64,000 nt of DNA from Pseudacidovorax sp. RU35E (GCF_900156165.1 NZ_FTMY01000002.1:186001-250000), one strand, 5' to 3'; shown: positions 29,282 through 38,114, counted from the stretch's first letter. Program-made: numbers and translations. Notes: generated by a model not told the origin, from the sequence alone.

Positions 29282-29992
29282 TCAGCGCGGCAGCGACGAG
29301 CCGCCGCAGATGGCGATGTCCTGCCCGGTGATGGCCCCCGCCTGAGGCGAGAGCAGGAAGGTGGCGAGGGCGGCGATTTCTGCCGGCTCGATCAGCCGGC
29401 CGATGGGCGGCAGCCGCGGTGCGCTGCCGGCGCGGGCCGGGTCCTGCAGCATGCCGGTGGCCGTGGCGGCGGGCGAGATGACATTGACCGTCACGCCCTG
29501 GGCCGCCACCTCGGCGCCCCAGCTGCGGGCCAGCGCGACCAGCGCCGCCTTGGTGGCCGCGTACTGGCTCCGGCCGGGCATGCCCTGCGCCACGCGGCTG
29601 CCGATGAAGACGACCCGCCCGAGTCCGCGCGCGGCCATGCCGGGCACCAGCGCATCGGCCAGGCGGCTGGCGGCGTCCACATGCAGGCGCCACATCAGCT
29701 CGCCAGCCTCGGCATCGAGCTGGCCCAGCGGGCCGACGCGCAGCACGCCGGCCGCATGCACCAGGGCCTGGGCGGGCGGCAGCGTGGCGCACAGGCGGGC
29801 GATGGCGGCGCCGTCGCGCAGGTCGATGGCATGGCCCGCGAAGGCCGCGTGCGTGATCGAAGCGGGTGCGGCGTCGAGGCCGCTGACCTGCCAGCCGGCA
29901 TCGAGCAGCGCCAGGGCGATGGCGCGCCCGATGCCGCTGCTGCTGCCACTGAGCACGGCATGCGGCTGCCCGGTGTGGCCCTCAATCGACAC
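29282..29992 (-). CDS. SDR-family oxidoreductase
   Basis: A 236-residue short-chain dehydrogenase. Cofactor loop SGSSSGIGRA is at residues 15-24, catalytic Ser in FIGSRVAQG, and Tyr/Lys in QYAATKAALVALARSW. The C-terminal GQDIAICGGSS is typical of classical SDRs. The start overlaps the end of the Bug-protein gene by 11 nt. In this operon it probably oxidises or reduces a hydroxy acid related to tartrate; the substrate is not determinable. Confidence 0.9.
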   Translation of the reverse strand: MSIEGHTGQPHAVLSGSSSGIGRAIALALLDAGWQVSGLDAAPASITHAAFAGHAIDLRDGAAIARLCATLPPAQALVHAAGVLRVGPLGQLDAEAGELMWRLHVDAASRLADALVPGMAARGLGRVVFIGSRVAQGMPGRSQYAATKAALVALARSWGAEVAAQGVTVNVISPAATATGMLQDPARAGSAPRLPPIGRLIEPAEIAALATFLLSPQAGAITGQDIAICGGSSLPR

Positions 29993-30950
29993 GGATGTTG
30001 CCCTCCGTGATGATCTTGCGCGCGCGCTCCATGTCGGCCTGCTGGAAGGTGGCGAATTCCTCCGCCGTTCCGGGCGTGAGCAGCAGGCCCTGCGACCCCA
30101 GCAGCGTCTTCATCTCGCCGACGAGGGCCTTGTTGGTCTCGGCATTGAGGCGCCGCGTGATCTCGGCCGGCGTGCCTGCGGGTGCCCACAGGCCGTACCA
30201 GCTGTAGAACTCGTAGCCCGGCAGCGTCTCGGCCACCGTGGGCACGTCGGGCAGGCTGGCCGCGCGCTGGGCCGAGGTGACGGCCACCACGCGCAGCATG
30301 CCGCTCTTGTGGTACTGCAGCGAGCCGAGGATCGGGTCGATGAAGCCGTCGATCTGCCCGCCGATCAGGTCCTGGAACGCGGGCGCCGTGCCCTTGTAGG
30401 GCACGATCAGGTAGTCCAGATTGCCGGCGCGGCGCAGCAGCTCCGTGGCCAGGTGGCCGGCCGAGCCGATGGAACCCACGGCGAAGGTCATCTTGCCGGG
30501 GTTGGACTTGGCGTAGGCCATCAGCGAGCGCACGTCGGTGATCGGCAGGTTCTTGTTGACCGCCACCGACAGCGGCGCCTTGGCCACCAGCGCCACGGGC
30601 GCGAAGTCGCGCACCACGTCGTAGCGCACCGACTTCATGGTCATCGGCGCGGTGGTGAAGGTCGAGGCATTGAACAGCAGCGTGTAGCCGTCGTTGCCCG
30701 CCTTGGCCACCACCTCGGCGCCGATGGCGCCATTGCCGCCCGGACGGTTCTCGACCAGGAAGGTCTGGCCCATCTGCTCGCCCAGCTTCTGGGCCAGCAT
30801 GCGGCCGACCGTGTCGAGCGTGCCGCCGGGCGGGAAGGGAATGATCACGCGCACCACCCGGTTGGGCCAGCCCTGCGCCATCACGGGCGCGGCGGCGGCC
30901 AGCGTGGCGGCGCCCAGGGCGCCGTGCAGAAAGCGTCTGCGTTGCAGCAT
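29982..30950 (-). CDS. Bug/TctC-family tripartite tricarboxylate substrate-binding protein
   Basis: A 322-residue periplasmic binding protein with a signal peptide (RRRFLHGALGAATLAAAAPV, cut after AQG). It has the Bug motifs VIIPFPPGGTLDTVGR and GSIGSAGHLATELL. These proteins bind carboxylic acids and normally work with TctAB permeases, but no tctAB genes are in this window, so it is an orphan that must use permeases encoded elsewhere. It lies between the DapA-like and SDR genes in the LysR-controlled operon. Confidence 0.92.
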   Translation of the reverse strand: MLQRRRFLHGALGAATLAAAAPVMAQGWPNRVVRVIIPFPPGGTLDTVGRMLAQKLGEQMGQTFLVENRPGGNGAIGAEVVAKAGNDGYTLLFNASTFTTAPMTMKSVRYDVVRDFAPVALVAKAPLSVAVNKNLPITDVRSLMAYAKSNPGKMTFAVGSIGSAGHLATELLRRAGNLDYLIVPYKGTAPAFQDLIGGQIDGFIDPILGSLQYHKSGMLRVVAVTSAQRAASLPDVPTVAETLPGYEFYSWYGLWAPAGTPAEITRRLNAETNKALVGEMKTLLGSQGLLLTPGTAEEFATFQQADMERARKIITEGNIRVD

Positions 30951-30996
30951 GGTGTTGTCTCCGGTGTCGTTGTTCTGATCGAGCCGCGCGGACGGC

Positions 30997-31935
30997 TCAG
31001 CGGCGCAGCAGGCCGGCCTGGCGGCAGGCGGCGCGCAGGGCGTCCATCTCTTGCGGGTTCGGCGCCTCCGTGGGCGGGCGCACGGTGGCGCGCTCCAGCA
31101 CGCCGGCCAGGTACATGCCGGCCTTCATGCGCGCATGGGCCTCGCCCGTGGGCTCGCCGCCGCCGTAGACGGCGTCCTTCAGCGGCGTGATCACCGCCTG
31201 GATGGCCATCGCCTTCTTCAGGTCGCCGGCCTTCACGGCGGCCCACAGGTCGATGATGAGCTGCGGGATGAAGGTGGCGAAGCCCACCAGCGCGCCGTCC
31301 ACGCCCTGCACCATCGAGGCCAGCAGGTATTCGTCGTGGCAGGTCAGGATGGCCTTGGCCGGGTCGGCCTCGCGGATGGCCTGGATGTCGCGGGCGTACT
31401 TGTTCATGTCCCGCTGGCCGACCTTGAAGGCCTGCAGGTAGGGCAGGCGGGCCAGCTCGGCCAGCAACTGCGAGCTGTACGAGGCGCGCGTCCAGGCGGG
31501 GTAGACGTGGCAGACCAGGTCCAGCTCGGGCGCGGCGCGGTGGATGGCCTCGAAGTACTGCAGCGCATGGCCGGGCGTGAAGCCGAAGCGCAGCCAGTGG
31601 TGGGGCGGCATCACGTCCAGCGCGGCGGCGCCGGCGGCCTGGGCGGCGCGCGCATGTTCCGCTGCCTCGGCCAGGCCTTCGCAGACGATGGACGAGATCA
31701 CCGGCAGCCGGCCCCGCAGCTCGTCGGCCACGATGCGCGTGACCTCGGCCCGCTCGGCGGGGGTGAGAGAGAACACCTCGCCCGTGTGGCCATTGGTCAT
31801 CACGGCCACCACGCCCTCATGGCCGGCCAGCCAACTGGCGAGCTGGCGCAGGGCCGGCTCGTCGATGCGGTGGTCGGGGGTGAAGGGGCAGGCGATGGCG
31901 GGGATGATCCCCCGATAATTTTCGATGGACGGCAT
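30997..31935 (-). CDS. Dihydrodipicolinate-synthase-family lyase/aldolase
   Basis: A 312-residue class I aldolase of the DapA/NAL superfamily. NGHTGE (48-53) replaces the usual GTTGE loop, Tyr145 lies in HVYPAW, and Lys171 in LQAFKVGQ is the Schiff-base lysine. True DapA would have GTTGE, so this is a catabolic relative acting on a keto acid, not a lysine biosynthesis enzyme. It is the first gene of the operon, transcribed away from a LysR regulator. Oxo-acid dehydration or retro-aldol cleavage is expected; the substrate is unknown. Confidence 0.85.
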   Translation of the reverse strand: MPSIENYRGIIPAIACPFTPDHRIDEPALRQLASWLAGHEGVVAVMTNGHTGEVFSLTPAERAEVTRIVADELRGRLPVISSIVCEGLAEAAEHARAAQAAGAAALDVMPPHHWLRFGFTPGHALQYFEAIHRAAPELDLVCHVYPAWTRASYSSQLLAELARLPYLQAFKVGQRDMNKYARDIQAIREADPAKAILTCHDEYLLASMVQGVDGALVGFATFIPQLIIDLWAAVKAGDLKKAMAIQAVITPLKDAVYGGGEPTGEAHARMKAGMYLAGVLERATVRPPTEAPNPQEMDALRAACRQAGLLRR

Positions 31936-32062
31936 TGCAGGTCTCCGTGCGGTGCGATGGGTGAAGGAAGCGGAGCGGATGATTCCGCGCCGGCCCCCGG
32001 ACCGTCCAATACTCGAATCGCATACAACTATCGCGGGCCGTGCGGCCCCGCAGGAGACGCGC
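31936..32062. promoter_or_regulatory. Divergent promoter region between the DapA-like operon and its LysR regulator
   Basis: This 127-bp gap separates two divergent starts, the usual place for LysR control. It contains the AT-richer stretch AATACTCGAATCGCATACAA (32008-32027), the only such stretch there, with a loose T-N11-A pattern. I cannot define exact -35/-10 boxes. Confidence 0.4.
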
Positions 32063-33013
32063 ATGGGCCCGGGCAACCGCCCCCTCGACCTCGACTGGCT
32101 GGAAGACTTCGTCGCGCTGGCCGACACCGGCAGCTTCTCGCGCGCGGCGGAGGTGCGGCACATTGCGCAGCCGGCCTTCAGCCGGCACATCCGCTCGCTG
32201 GAGGAGTGGGTGGGCGTGGAGCTGTGCGACCGCAGCGCCCACCCGGTGGCGCTCACGGCGGCGGGGCAGCGCTTTCTACCGTTGCTGCGCGGCGTGCTGG
32301 CGGGGCTGGAGGCGGCGCGTCAGAAGGCCCGGGCAGCGCACGAGTCGGCCGCGGCCAGCCTGCGCTTCGCGGCCACGCATGTGCTGTCGTTGACCTGGTT
32401 CCCGACCTGGCTGGCCGGGCTGGAGGGGCGGTTGCGCATCGGCCCGGTGCAGACGCTGTCGGACAGCTCCCTGGCCTGCGAAGACCTGGCCCTTCAGCGG
32501 CGCGTGCAGTTCGTGCTGTGCCACGGGCATGTCGAGGTGGCGGGCCGGCTGGACGAGGCGCAACACCCATGGCTGCGGCTGGATGACGACGTGCTGCTGC
32601 CGCTGTCTGCCCCGGGTGCCGGCGGCCAGCCCCTGCATGACATGGCTGCGGGCGGCCCGTTGCCCGTGCTGGCCTACAGCGAGGCTTCGGGCCTCGGGCG
32701 CATCCTGCGAGCGCAGCTGCGTGAGTGGTTCGGCGACGAGGCGCAGGCCGCCGTTGAACCCCGCGCCTCCATCGTCTTCACGGCACACCATGCCATCCTG
32801 CTCAAGGCCATGGTGCGCGAAGGCAAGGGCGTGGCCTGGTTGCCGGCCAGCCTGGTGCAGGACGAGTTGCGCAGCGGCGCGCTGGTGGATGCGGGAAGCG
32901 GGGAATGGCGGGTGCCGGTGGAGATCCGCCTGTACCGCCAGCCCGCGACGATGTCGGACCTGGCGGAGTCGCTGTGGCGGCTGGTGAGCATGCCGGCAGC
33001 GCCGGCGATCTGA
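32063..33013 (+). CDS. LysR-family transcriptional regulator
   Basis: A 316-residue LysR protein. The winged HTH covers residues 8-65 (FVALADTGSFSRAAEVRHIA, QPAFSRHIRSLEEWVG), followed by a substrate-binding domain. ATG at 32063 with CAGGAGA upstream fits the family N-terminus DLDWLEDFVAL; the longer frame from 31925 would overlap the divergent gene. It is divergent from the DapA-like/TctC/SDR/TarD operon and probably its activator. Confidence 0.9.
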   Translation: MGPGNRPLDLDWLEDFVALADTGSFSRAAEVRHIAQPAFSRHIRSLEEWVGVELCDRSAHPVALTAAGQRFLPLLRGVLAGLEAARQKARAAHESAAASLRFAATHVLSLTWFPTWLAGLEGRLRIGPVQTLSDSSLACEDLALQRRVQFVLCHGHVEVAGRLDEAQHPWLRLDDDVLLPLSAPGAGGQPLHDMAAGGPLPVLAYSEASGLGRILRAQLREWFGDEAQAAVEPRASIVFTAHHAILLKAMVREGKGVAWLPASLVQDELRSGALVDAGSGEWRVPVEIRLYRQPATMSDLAESLWRLVSMPAAPAI

Positions 33014-33044
33014 TGCGCGGGACCCGGCGCCGCGCCGCGAGGGG

Positions 33045-33164
33045 TCAGCCGAAGGAGCTGACGAGGTAGGTCAGCAGGAGCCCCATGCCGGTCAGTCCGG
33101 AGAGGAGGAGAACGATCTTGAGGGCGGCTGCGAGGGCTTCGGTTCGGGTTTCTTTGGCGGGCAT
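33045..33164 (-). CDS. Small single-pass membrane protein (39 residues)
   Basis: A 39-codon frame encodes a short charged N-terminus (MPAKETRTEA), then an uninterrupted hydrophobic helix of about 22 residues (LKIVLLLSGLTGMGLLLTYL) and SSFG. The Shine-Dalgarno is weak (CCTGCCGATCC before ATG). No family is recognised. It lies alone between the LysR gene and gloA, so it may be a small membrane protein of its own transcript. The 237 bp between 33165 and 33401 hold only its likely promoter and nothing else I can support. Confidence 0.5.
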   Translation of the reverse strand: MPAKETRTEALAAALKIVLLLSGLTGMGLLLTYLVSSFG

Positions 33165-33401
33165 GGATCGGCAGGCAAGGGATGCAAAGCCTTCGAAGAT
33201 AGGGCGCACCCCGGCCTCGGCCCTAGGTCATCTGTCACAACATTAAGTCAGAAGCGCAGGGGGATTGCCGCCTTGCCACGGAATGTGAAGCGCGACTGTG
33301 ACCGAGGGCCTGCAACCGACAGGCGGCCGGCGCTGGCGCGACACGCCGTGGGCCGCCGAACCCCAACGCGGTCGTCGCCGTTCCTGCCTGCCGCTGTCGA
33401 C

Positions 33402-33818
33402 TCAGCGCAGGCCCTGGCCGATGCCGGCGTCGTCTTTGCGCTGGATCAGTTCGATCTTGTACCCATCCGGATCCGTCACGAAGGCAATGACCGTCGTGCC
33501 ACCCTTCACCGGGCCCGGCTCGCGCGTGACGTTGCCGCCCGCTGCCTTGATCTTGTCGCAGGCCGCGTAGGCGTCGGGGACGCCCAGGGCGATGTGGCCG
33601 TAGGCGGTGCCCATCTCGTAGCTTTCGGTGCCCCAGTTGTAGGTCAGCTCGATTTCGGCCTGCTCGGGGTTGCCGTTGCCGAAGCCGAGGAAGGCCAGGC
33701 TGTACTTGTATTCGGGGTTCTCGCTGGTGCGCAGCAGGTTCATGCCGAGCACCTGGGTGTAGAAGTCGATGGAGCGCTGGAGGTTGCCAACGCGCAGCAT
33801 GGTGTGCAGCAGTCGCAT
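33402..33818 (-). CDS. gloA: Lactoylglutathione lyase (glyoxalase I)
   Basis: A 138-residue GloA converting the methylglyoxal-glutathione hemithioacetal to S-lactoylglutathione. Metal ligands are His5, Glu57, His75 and Glu123, shifted by one from the E. coli enzyme owing to a one-residue insertion before EIELTYNW. The start at 33818 gives [10 protein letters not shown], which is nearly identical to the known N-terminus. The pattern is that of a short, nickel-type bacterial GloA. Confidence 0.96.
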   Translation of the reverse strand: MRLLHTMLRVGNLQRSIDFYTQVLGMNLLRTSENPEYKYSLAFLGFGNGNPEQAEIELTYNWGTESYEMGTAYGHIALGVPDAYAACDKIKAAGGNVTREPGPVKGGTTVIAFVTDPDGYKIELIQRKDDAGIGQGLR

Positions 33819-33913
33819 GGTGTCGTGGGGTGAGGGAACGAAACCGCGGATTTTCCCGTGTGGGCGATTCCTCGTCGCGGCTCGCGGCAAAAGCCCGCTG
33901 TCGCCGCCGGCGC

Positions 33914-34609
33914 TCAGGCGGGCCGCGCCATCTCCCGCCACTGCGCCAACCGGCCGTTGTGCATCACGCCGATGCGGTCGGCCATGGTGTGGGCCTCGGC
34001 CTCGTGGTGCGTGACCAGGATGGCCGTCTGCCCCGCGGCGCGCAGGATGTCGCGCACCTGCACCGTCAGGTGCTGGCGGGTGGCGCCGTCGAGGTTGGAG
34101 AAGGGCTCGTCCATGAGCAATAGCGCGGGCGCGGGCGCCAGTGCGCGTGCCAGGGCGATGCGCTGCTGCTGGCCGCCCGACAGTTCGTGCGGATAGCGGC
34201 CGGCCGCCTCGGCCAGGCCCACCACGCCCAGCAGTTCGCGCACGCGCGCATCCTGCGCAGGCCGCCGCTGCTTCCGCAGGCCGAAGGCTACGTTCTGCGC
34301 CGCCGTGAGGTGCGGAAAGAGCGCATATTCCTGGAACACCATGCCCACCTGCCGCCGCTCGGGCGCCAGGTGCACGCCGGGTGCCGATAGCAGCTGGTCA
34401 CCCAGGCGGATGTGCCCGCCGCGAACCGGCTCGAAGCCGGCCACGGCGCGCAGCACGGTGGTCTTGCCGCAGCCCGAGGGACCGAGCAGGCAACCGATGT
34501 GGCCGCCTTCCAGCGTGAGCGAGAAGCCGTCCACCACGGTGTGCAGGCCCCGTGGCGTGTCGTAGCCGAGGCGAAGGTGGTCGATGTGCAGGGCGGCAGC
34601 GGTCGTCAT
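33914..34609 (-). CDS. fbpC: Iron(III) ABC transporter ATP-binding protein (FbpC-like)
   Basis: A 231-residue ABC ATPase with Walker A GPSGCGKT, signature LSGGQQQR, Walker B LLLMDEP and H-loop LVTHHEAEA. It is shorter than full FbpC because it lacks the C-terminal regulatory domain (about 230 instead of about 350 residues). The start overlaps the permease stop as ATGA. It energises the FbpB permease for ferric iron import. Confidence 0.88.
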   Translation of the reverse strand: MTTAAALHIDHLRLGYDTPRGLHTVVDGFSLTLEGGHIGCLLGPSGCGKTTVLRAVAGFEPVRGGHIRLGDQLLSAPGVHLAPERRQVGMVFQEYALFPHLTAAQNVAFGLRKQRRPAQDARVRELLGVVGLAEAAGRYPHELSGGQQQRIALARALAPAPALLLMDEPFSNLDGATRQHLTVQVRDILRAAGQTAILVTHHEAEAHTMADRIGVMHNGRLAQWREMARPA

Positions 34610-36279
34610 GGATGGGGCGTGATGTCGTCGGCTTGCACCGCGCCGCCGCTGACGGGCGTGCGGGCCAGCAGCGCCACGGGCAGCAGGCCGGCCAGCACGA
34701 TCAGAAGGGCGGCGATGGCGCCTTCCTCGTAGGTGCCGCGGGCGGCCTCGGCATAAAGCCAGGTGGCCAGGGTGTCGAAGTCGGCGGGGCGAAGCAGCAG
34801 CGTGGCGGGCAGCTCCTTCATGGCGTCCACGAAGACCAGCAGCGCGCCGGCCGACAGGGCAGGGCGCAGCAGGGGCAGGTGCACGCGGCGTAGCGTGCCC
34901 AGCGCGCTTTCGCCCAGCAGGCGCGAGGCCTGTTCGAGCGAGGCGGGAATGCGCGACAGCCCGGCCTCGATGCCGCCCACCGGCATGGCCAGGAAGCGAA
35001 TCGTGCAGGCCACCACCAGCACCACGCCCAGGCTCATCAGTGGCAGGCCAGGCAGGCCGAGCAGGGTGGCGATGCCGGCATCGGCCGCGAGCGCCGGCGT
35101 CAGCAGGCCGATGGCCAGCACCGTCCCGGGCAGCGCATAGCCGAGGCTTGCGGCGCGGGCCGGCCAGCGGCGCGGCGTCAGTGCGCCGGGCGGCTGGCGC
35201 GTGGCCCAGGCCACCACCAGACCGGCAGCCACGGCCAGCACCGTCACGCCCAGCGCCACCGCCAGCGTGTTGCCCAGGCTGCCGATCAGCGCAGACGAGA
35301 CGCCGCCGCCCAGCCGCAGGCGCTTGATGGTTTCCCACACCAGGTAGGCGGCCGGTGCCGCGAAGCCGATCAGCACCGGCAGCAGCGCGGCCAGCGTGGC
35401 GCCCAGGGCGGCCGGCCCCTGCAGGCGCCGGGGCGTCACCGCGCGCATGCGCTGCGCCGAGCCGAAGCGCTGGTGCCGGCGGCCGTGGCGCTCCAGCAGC
35501 ACCAGCGCGACCACCATCGCCAGCATGGCGCAGGCGATCTGCGCGGCGCCGGCCAGGTCGGAGCGGGTGATCCAGGTGGTGTAGACCGCCACGGTGAGCG
35601 TATTGACGCCCAGGAATTCCGAGGCGCCGATGTCGTTGAGCGTCTCCAGCAAGGCCAGGCTCAGGCCCACCGCTAGGGCCGGCCGGGCCAGCGGCAGCGC
35701 AACGCGCCGGAAGGCGCCCCAGCGGCCTTCGCCGAGCAGGCGCGCGGCCTCCATCAGGTGCGCGGGCTGGGTCACGAACATGGCCCGCGCCGTCATGTAG
35801 ACATAGGGATACAGCACCATGCCCAGCACGAAGACGGCACCACCCAGGGAGCGCAGGTCGGGCAGGCGGAACTGCCGCGGGCTGTCGTAGCCCAGCATCC
35901 AACGGATGGCGCCCTGCACTGGCCCGAGCGGATGCAGCAGGTCGAGATAGGCGAAGGCCACGATGTAGGTCGGCATGGCCAGCGGCAGCAGCAGTGCCCA
36001 CTGCAGCCAGCGTCGACCCGGGAAATCCGTGGTGGCCACCAGCCAGGCGCAGCCGGTGCCCACGATCAGCGTGAGGGCACCCACGCCCGCCAGCAGCAGG
36101 GCCGTGTTGAGCGCGGCCTCGGGCAGGACATGGGTGGCCAGGTGCGTCCAGTGCGTCAGGTCGGCGCCCAGGGCCAGCCAGGCGAGGCTGAGCACCGGCG
36201 CCAGCACACCCAGCGCGATGGCGACCGTGGCCGCATGCCAAAGCCGCCCGACGGGACGCAGGCCCGCGGGGCGGCTCAT
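34606..36279 (-). CDS. fbpB: Iron(III) ABC transporter permease (FbpB-like)
   Basis: A 557-residue two-lobed permease with about 12 transmembrane helices. Each half has an EAA coupling loop (MEAARLLGEGRWGAFRRVAL and SLEQASRLLGESALGTLRRV). Start ATG at 36279; a TTG at 36318 is possible but would overlap the end of fbpA. It forms the channel for periplasmic ferric iron delivered by FbpA. Confidence 0.9.
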   Translation of the reverse strand: MSRPAGLRPVGRLWHAATVAIALGVLAPVLSLAWLALGADLTHWTHLATHVLPEAALNTALLLAGVGALTLIVGTGCAWLVATTDFPGRRWLQWALLLPLAMPTYIVAFAYLDLLHPLGPVQGAIRWMLGYDSPRQFRLPDLRSLGGAVFVLGMVLYPYVYMTARAMFVTQPAHLMEAARLLGEGRWGAFRRVALPLARPALAVGLSLALLETLNDIGASEFLGVNTLTVAVYTTWITRSDLAGAAQIACAMLAMVVALVLLERHGRRHQRFGSAQRMRAVTPRRLQGPAALGATLAALLPVLIGFAAPAAYLVWETIKRLRLGGGVSSALIGSLGNTLAVALGVTVLAVAAGLVVAWATRQPPGALTPRRWPARAASLGYALPGTVLAIGLLTPALAADAGIATLLGLPGLPLMSLGVVLVVACTIRFLAMPVGGIEAGLSRIPASLEQASRLLGESALGTLRRVHLPLLRPALSAGALLVFVDAMKELPATLLLRPADFDTLATWLYAEAARGTYEEGAIAALLIVLAGLLPVALLARTPVSGGAVQADDITPHP

Positions 36280-36301
36280 GAACGGCACGAAGCGCAGCGG
36301 C

Positions 36302-37354
36302 TTACTTGTCGAAGCCAACCTTGTCCACCAGCAGGCTGGCCTGCTTGCGGTGCTTGGCGATCTCGGTCAGCGGCAGCGGGTCGACCTTCACCTCGCCGAT
36401 GGTCTGGCCGATCAGCGGGTCGAGCGCCACGCCCTTGCGGACCGGGTACTCGTAGTTGGCCTGGGCGTACATGACCTGGGCCGGCTCCGAGACCAGGAAC
36501 TCCAGCAGCTTGACCGCGTTGGCCTTCTGCGGCGCATGCTTGGCGACGGCTGCGCCGCTGATGTTGACGTGCGTGCCGCCCGGCTGCGCGCCGCCGAAGA
36601 CGGGCCTGACCACCTGGATGCCGTCGCCCCACTTGCGGGCGTCGCTGCCTTCCTTCGAGGCCTTCATGTGGCCGACGTAATAGGAATTGGCCAGGCCCAC
36701 GTCGCAGATGCCGCCCAGGATGTCGCGCGCCACGTCGCGGTCGCCGCCGGTGGGCTTGCGCGCGAGGTTGGCCTTGACGCCGCTGAGCCACTGCTCGGTC
36801 TTGGCCTCGCCATGGTGGGCGATCATGGCCGCCACCAGGGCCGTGTTGTAGGGATGCTGGCCGGCGCGGATGCAGACCTTGCCCTTCCACTTGGCGTCGG
36901 CCAGGTCCTCGTAGCGGAAGGTGGGCAGCTTCAGGCCCTTGTCCGCATACAGCACGCGGGCACGCATCGACAGGGCGTACCACTGGCCGTCGCTGCCGCG
37001 CAGGTTGGCCGGAATGGCGGCATTCAGCGCGGCCGATTGCACCGGCTGGGTGGTGCCGGCTTCCACCAGGTCCAGCAGGTTGCCCACGTCCACCGTCATC
37101 AGCACATCGGCGGGCGAGCGCTGGCCTTCGGCCTTGACCCGCTCGACCAGGCCGTCCTTGACGAACACGGTCTTCACCTGGATCTGCGTCTGCTGGGTGA
37201 AGGCGGCCAGCAGCGGCTGGATCAGCCCGGGCTCGCGGGTGGTGTAGACGGTGACTTCGCCCTGGGCCTGCGCAGCGACGGCTGCGGTGCCGATGAGGCT
37301 GGCGAGCACGGCTCGGCGCGCCCAGGCGCCACGGGGCGCGGTAGATGCTTTCAT
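36302..37354 (-). CDS. fbpA: Iron(III) ABC transporter substrate-binding protein (FbpA-like)
   Basis: A 350-residue periplasmic ferric-iron-binding protein. Signal peptide RRAVLASLIGTAAVAAQAQG is followed by EVTVYTTREPGLIQPLLAAF. NSYYVG carries the paired tyrosines that bind Fe(III) in FbpA, and GDRDVARDILGG is conserved. It is the first gene of fbpABC, and a Fur-box-like sequence lies 88 bp upstream. Confidence 0.92.
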   Translation of the reverse strand: MKASTAPRGAWARRAVLASLIGTAAVAAQAQGEVTVYTTREPGLIQPLLAAFTQQTQIQVKTVFVKDGLVERVKAEGQRSPADVLMTVDVGNLLDLVEAGTTQPVQSAALNAAIPANLRGSDGQWYALSMRARVLYADKGLKLPTFRYEDLADAKWKGKVCIRAGQHPYNTALVAAMIAHHGEAKTEQWLSGVKANLARKPTGGDRDVARDILGGICDVGLANSYYVGHMKASKEGSDARKWGDGIQVVRPVFGGAQPGGTHVNISGAAVAKHAPQKANAVKLLEFLVSEPAQVMYAQANYEYPVRKGVALDPLIGQTIGEVKVDPLPLTEIAKHRKQASLLVDKVGFDK

Positions 37355-37441
37355 TGGGATTCCGACTCCAGATTCTTCGAACAGGTCAGGCCGGGCTGGC
37401 CGGCGGGCGCCGCGCTTCTCGTCGTTGTTGTGCTTGCGGGC

Positions 37442-37456
37442 TGAGAAGCATTATCA
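37442..37456. promoter_or_regulatory. Fur-box-like site upstream of fbpA
   Basis: On the minus strand the site reads TGATAATGCTTCTCA, matching the 7-1-7 Fur pattern TGATAAT-N-ATTATCA at 12 of 14 positions. It lies 88 bp upstream of fbpA, where iron-replete Fur would repress the importer. Confidence 0.55.
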
Positions 37457-37518
37457 ACGCCGGCCTGCGGCATCGTCATCAAACCTGGATGGAACGTCGG
37501 GTTGCTCCGGCGTGAGGC

Positions 37519-38064
37519 TCAGCGCGGACGCAGGTCGAACACCAGACAGGTGGTCGTGGCGTGCGCGTAGAGCGTGCCGTCGGGCCCCACCAGCCGCGCC
37601 TCGGCCGTGGCCAGCTGCCGGCCGCAGTGGATCACCTGGCCGATGGCGCGCACGCGCGAGACCTGCGGCGTGATGGCGCGGACCATGTTGATGCCCAGTT
37701 CCGCCGTCGTGTAGCTGCGGCTGGCCGGCAGGCTGGTGTGCACGGCGCAGCCCAGGGCCGAGTCGAGCAAGGTGGCGAACCAGCCGCCGTGCACGGTTCC
37801 CAGCGGGTTCAGGTGCCGCACCTGGGGCTGGCCCTGGAAGACGGCCCGGCCGGCCTCGGCCTCGATCAGCACGAAGTCCAGCGTGCGGGCGATCTCGGCA
37901 TAGGGCAGCTCGCCTGCCAGCATGGCCTGCATCACTTCCAGGCCGCTGCGGCCCATCACCTGTTCGGGCCTTGCCACGCCGGGACCGGCACCGGCATCCA
38001 TGCGGGCGCGGACCGTGGCCTCGTCGTCCAGCCAGCGCTGCAGTTCGTGGGTGCTGTCGCTCAT
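37519..38064 (-). CDS. PaaI-type hotdog thioesterase
   Basis: A 181-residue protein whose C-terminal 130 residues are a hotdog-fold thioesterase (HLNPLGTVHGGWFATLLDSA is the family signature). The N-terminal part, residues 1-55, is helical and not part of the fold. It probably hydrolyses an acyl-CoA. It is divergent from a MarR gene across a 50-bp region with a 14-bp palindrome, so that regulator may control it. Confidence 0.87.
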   Translation of the reverse strand: MSDSTHELQRWLDDEATVRARMDAGAGPGVARPEQVMGRSGLEVMQAMLAGELPYAEIARTLDFVLIEAEAGRAVFQGQPQVRHLNPLGTVHGGWFATLLDSALGCAVHTSLPASRSYTTAELGINMVRAITPQVSRVRAIGQVIHCGRQLATAEARLVGPDGTLYAHATTTCLVFDLRPR

Positions 38065-38077
38065 CGCATCTCCTTTG

Positions 38078-38091
38078 ATTGCATATGCAAT
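38078..38091. promoter_or_regulatory. MarR-type operator palindrome
   Basis: ATTGCATATGCAAT is a perfect 14-bp palindrome, followed by a related imperfect copy (GTTGCAGCTACAAT, 38093-38106) that overlaps a -10-like TACAAT. Both lie in the 50-bp divergent region between the thioesterase and marR genes. The TTGCA half-sites suit a MarR dimer that regulates both sides. Confidence 0.65.
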
Positions 38092-38114
38092 AGTTGCAGC
38101 TACAATCATAGACC

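Noticed and set aside
30997-31935. Dihydrodipicolinate synthase (dapA) of lysine biosynthesis
   Set aside because: The loop NGHTGE replaces GTTGE and the operon is catabolic with LysR control, so a biosynthetic role is unlikely.
33218-33250. A PhoB-box-like sequence (CTGTCACAACATTAAGTCAG) near the small membrane protein
   Set aside because: Only one half-site resembles the Pho-box; the second half and the spacing do not fit, so I did not list it as an operator.
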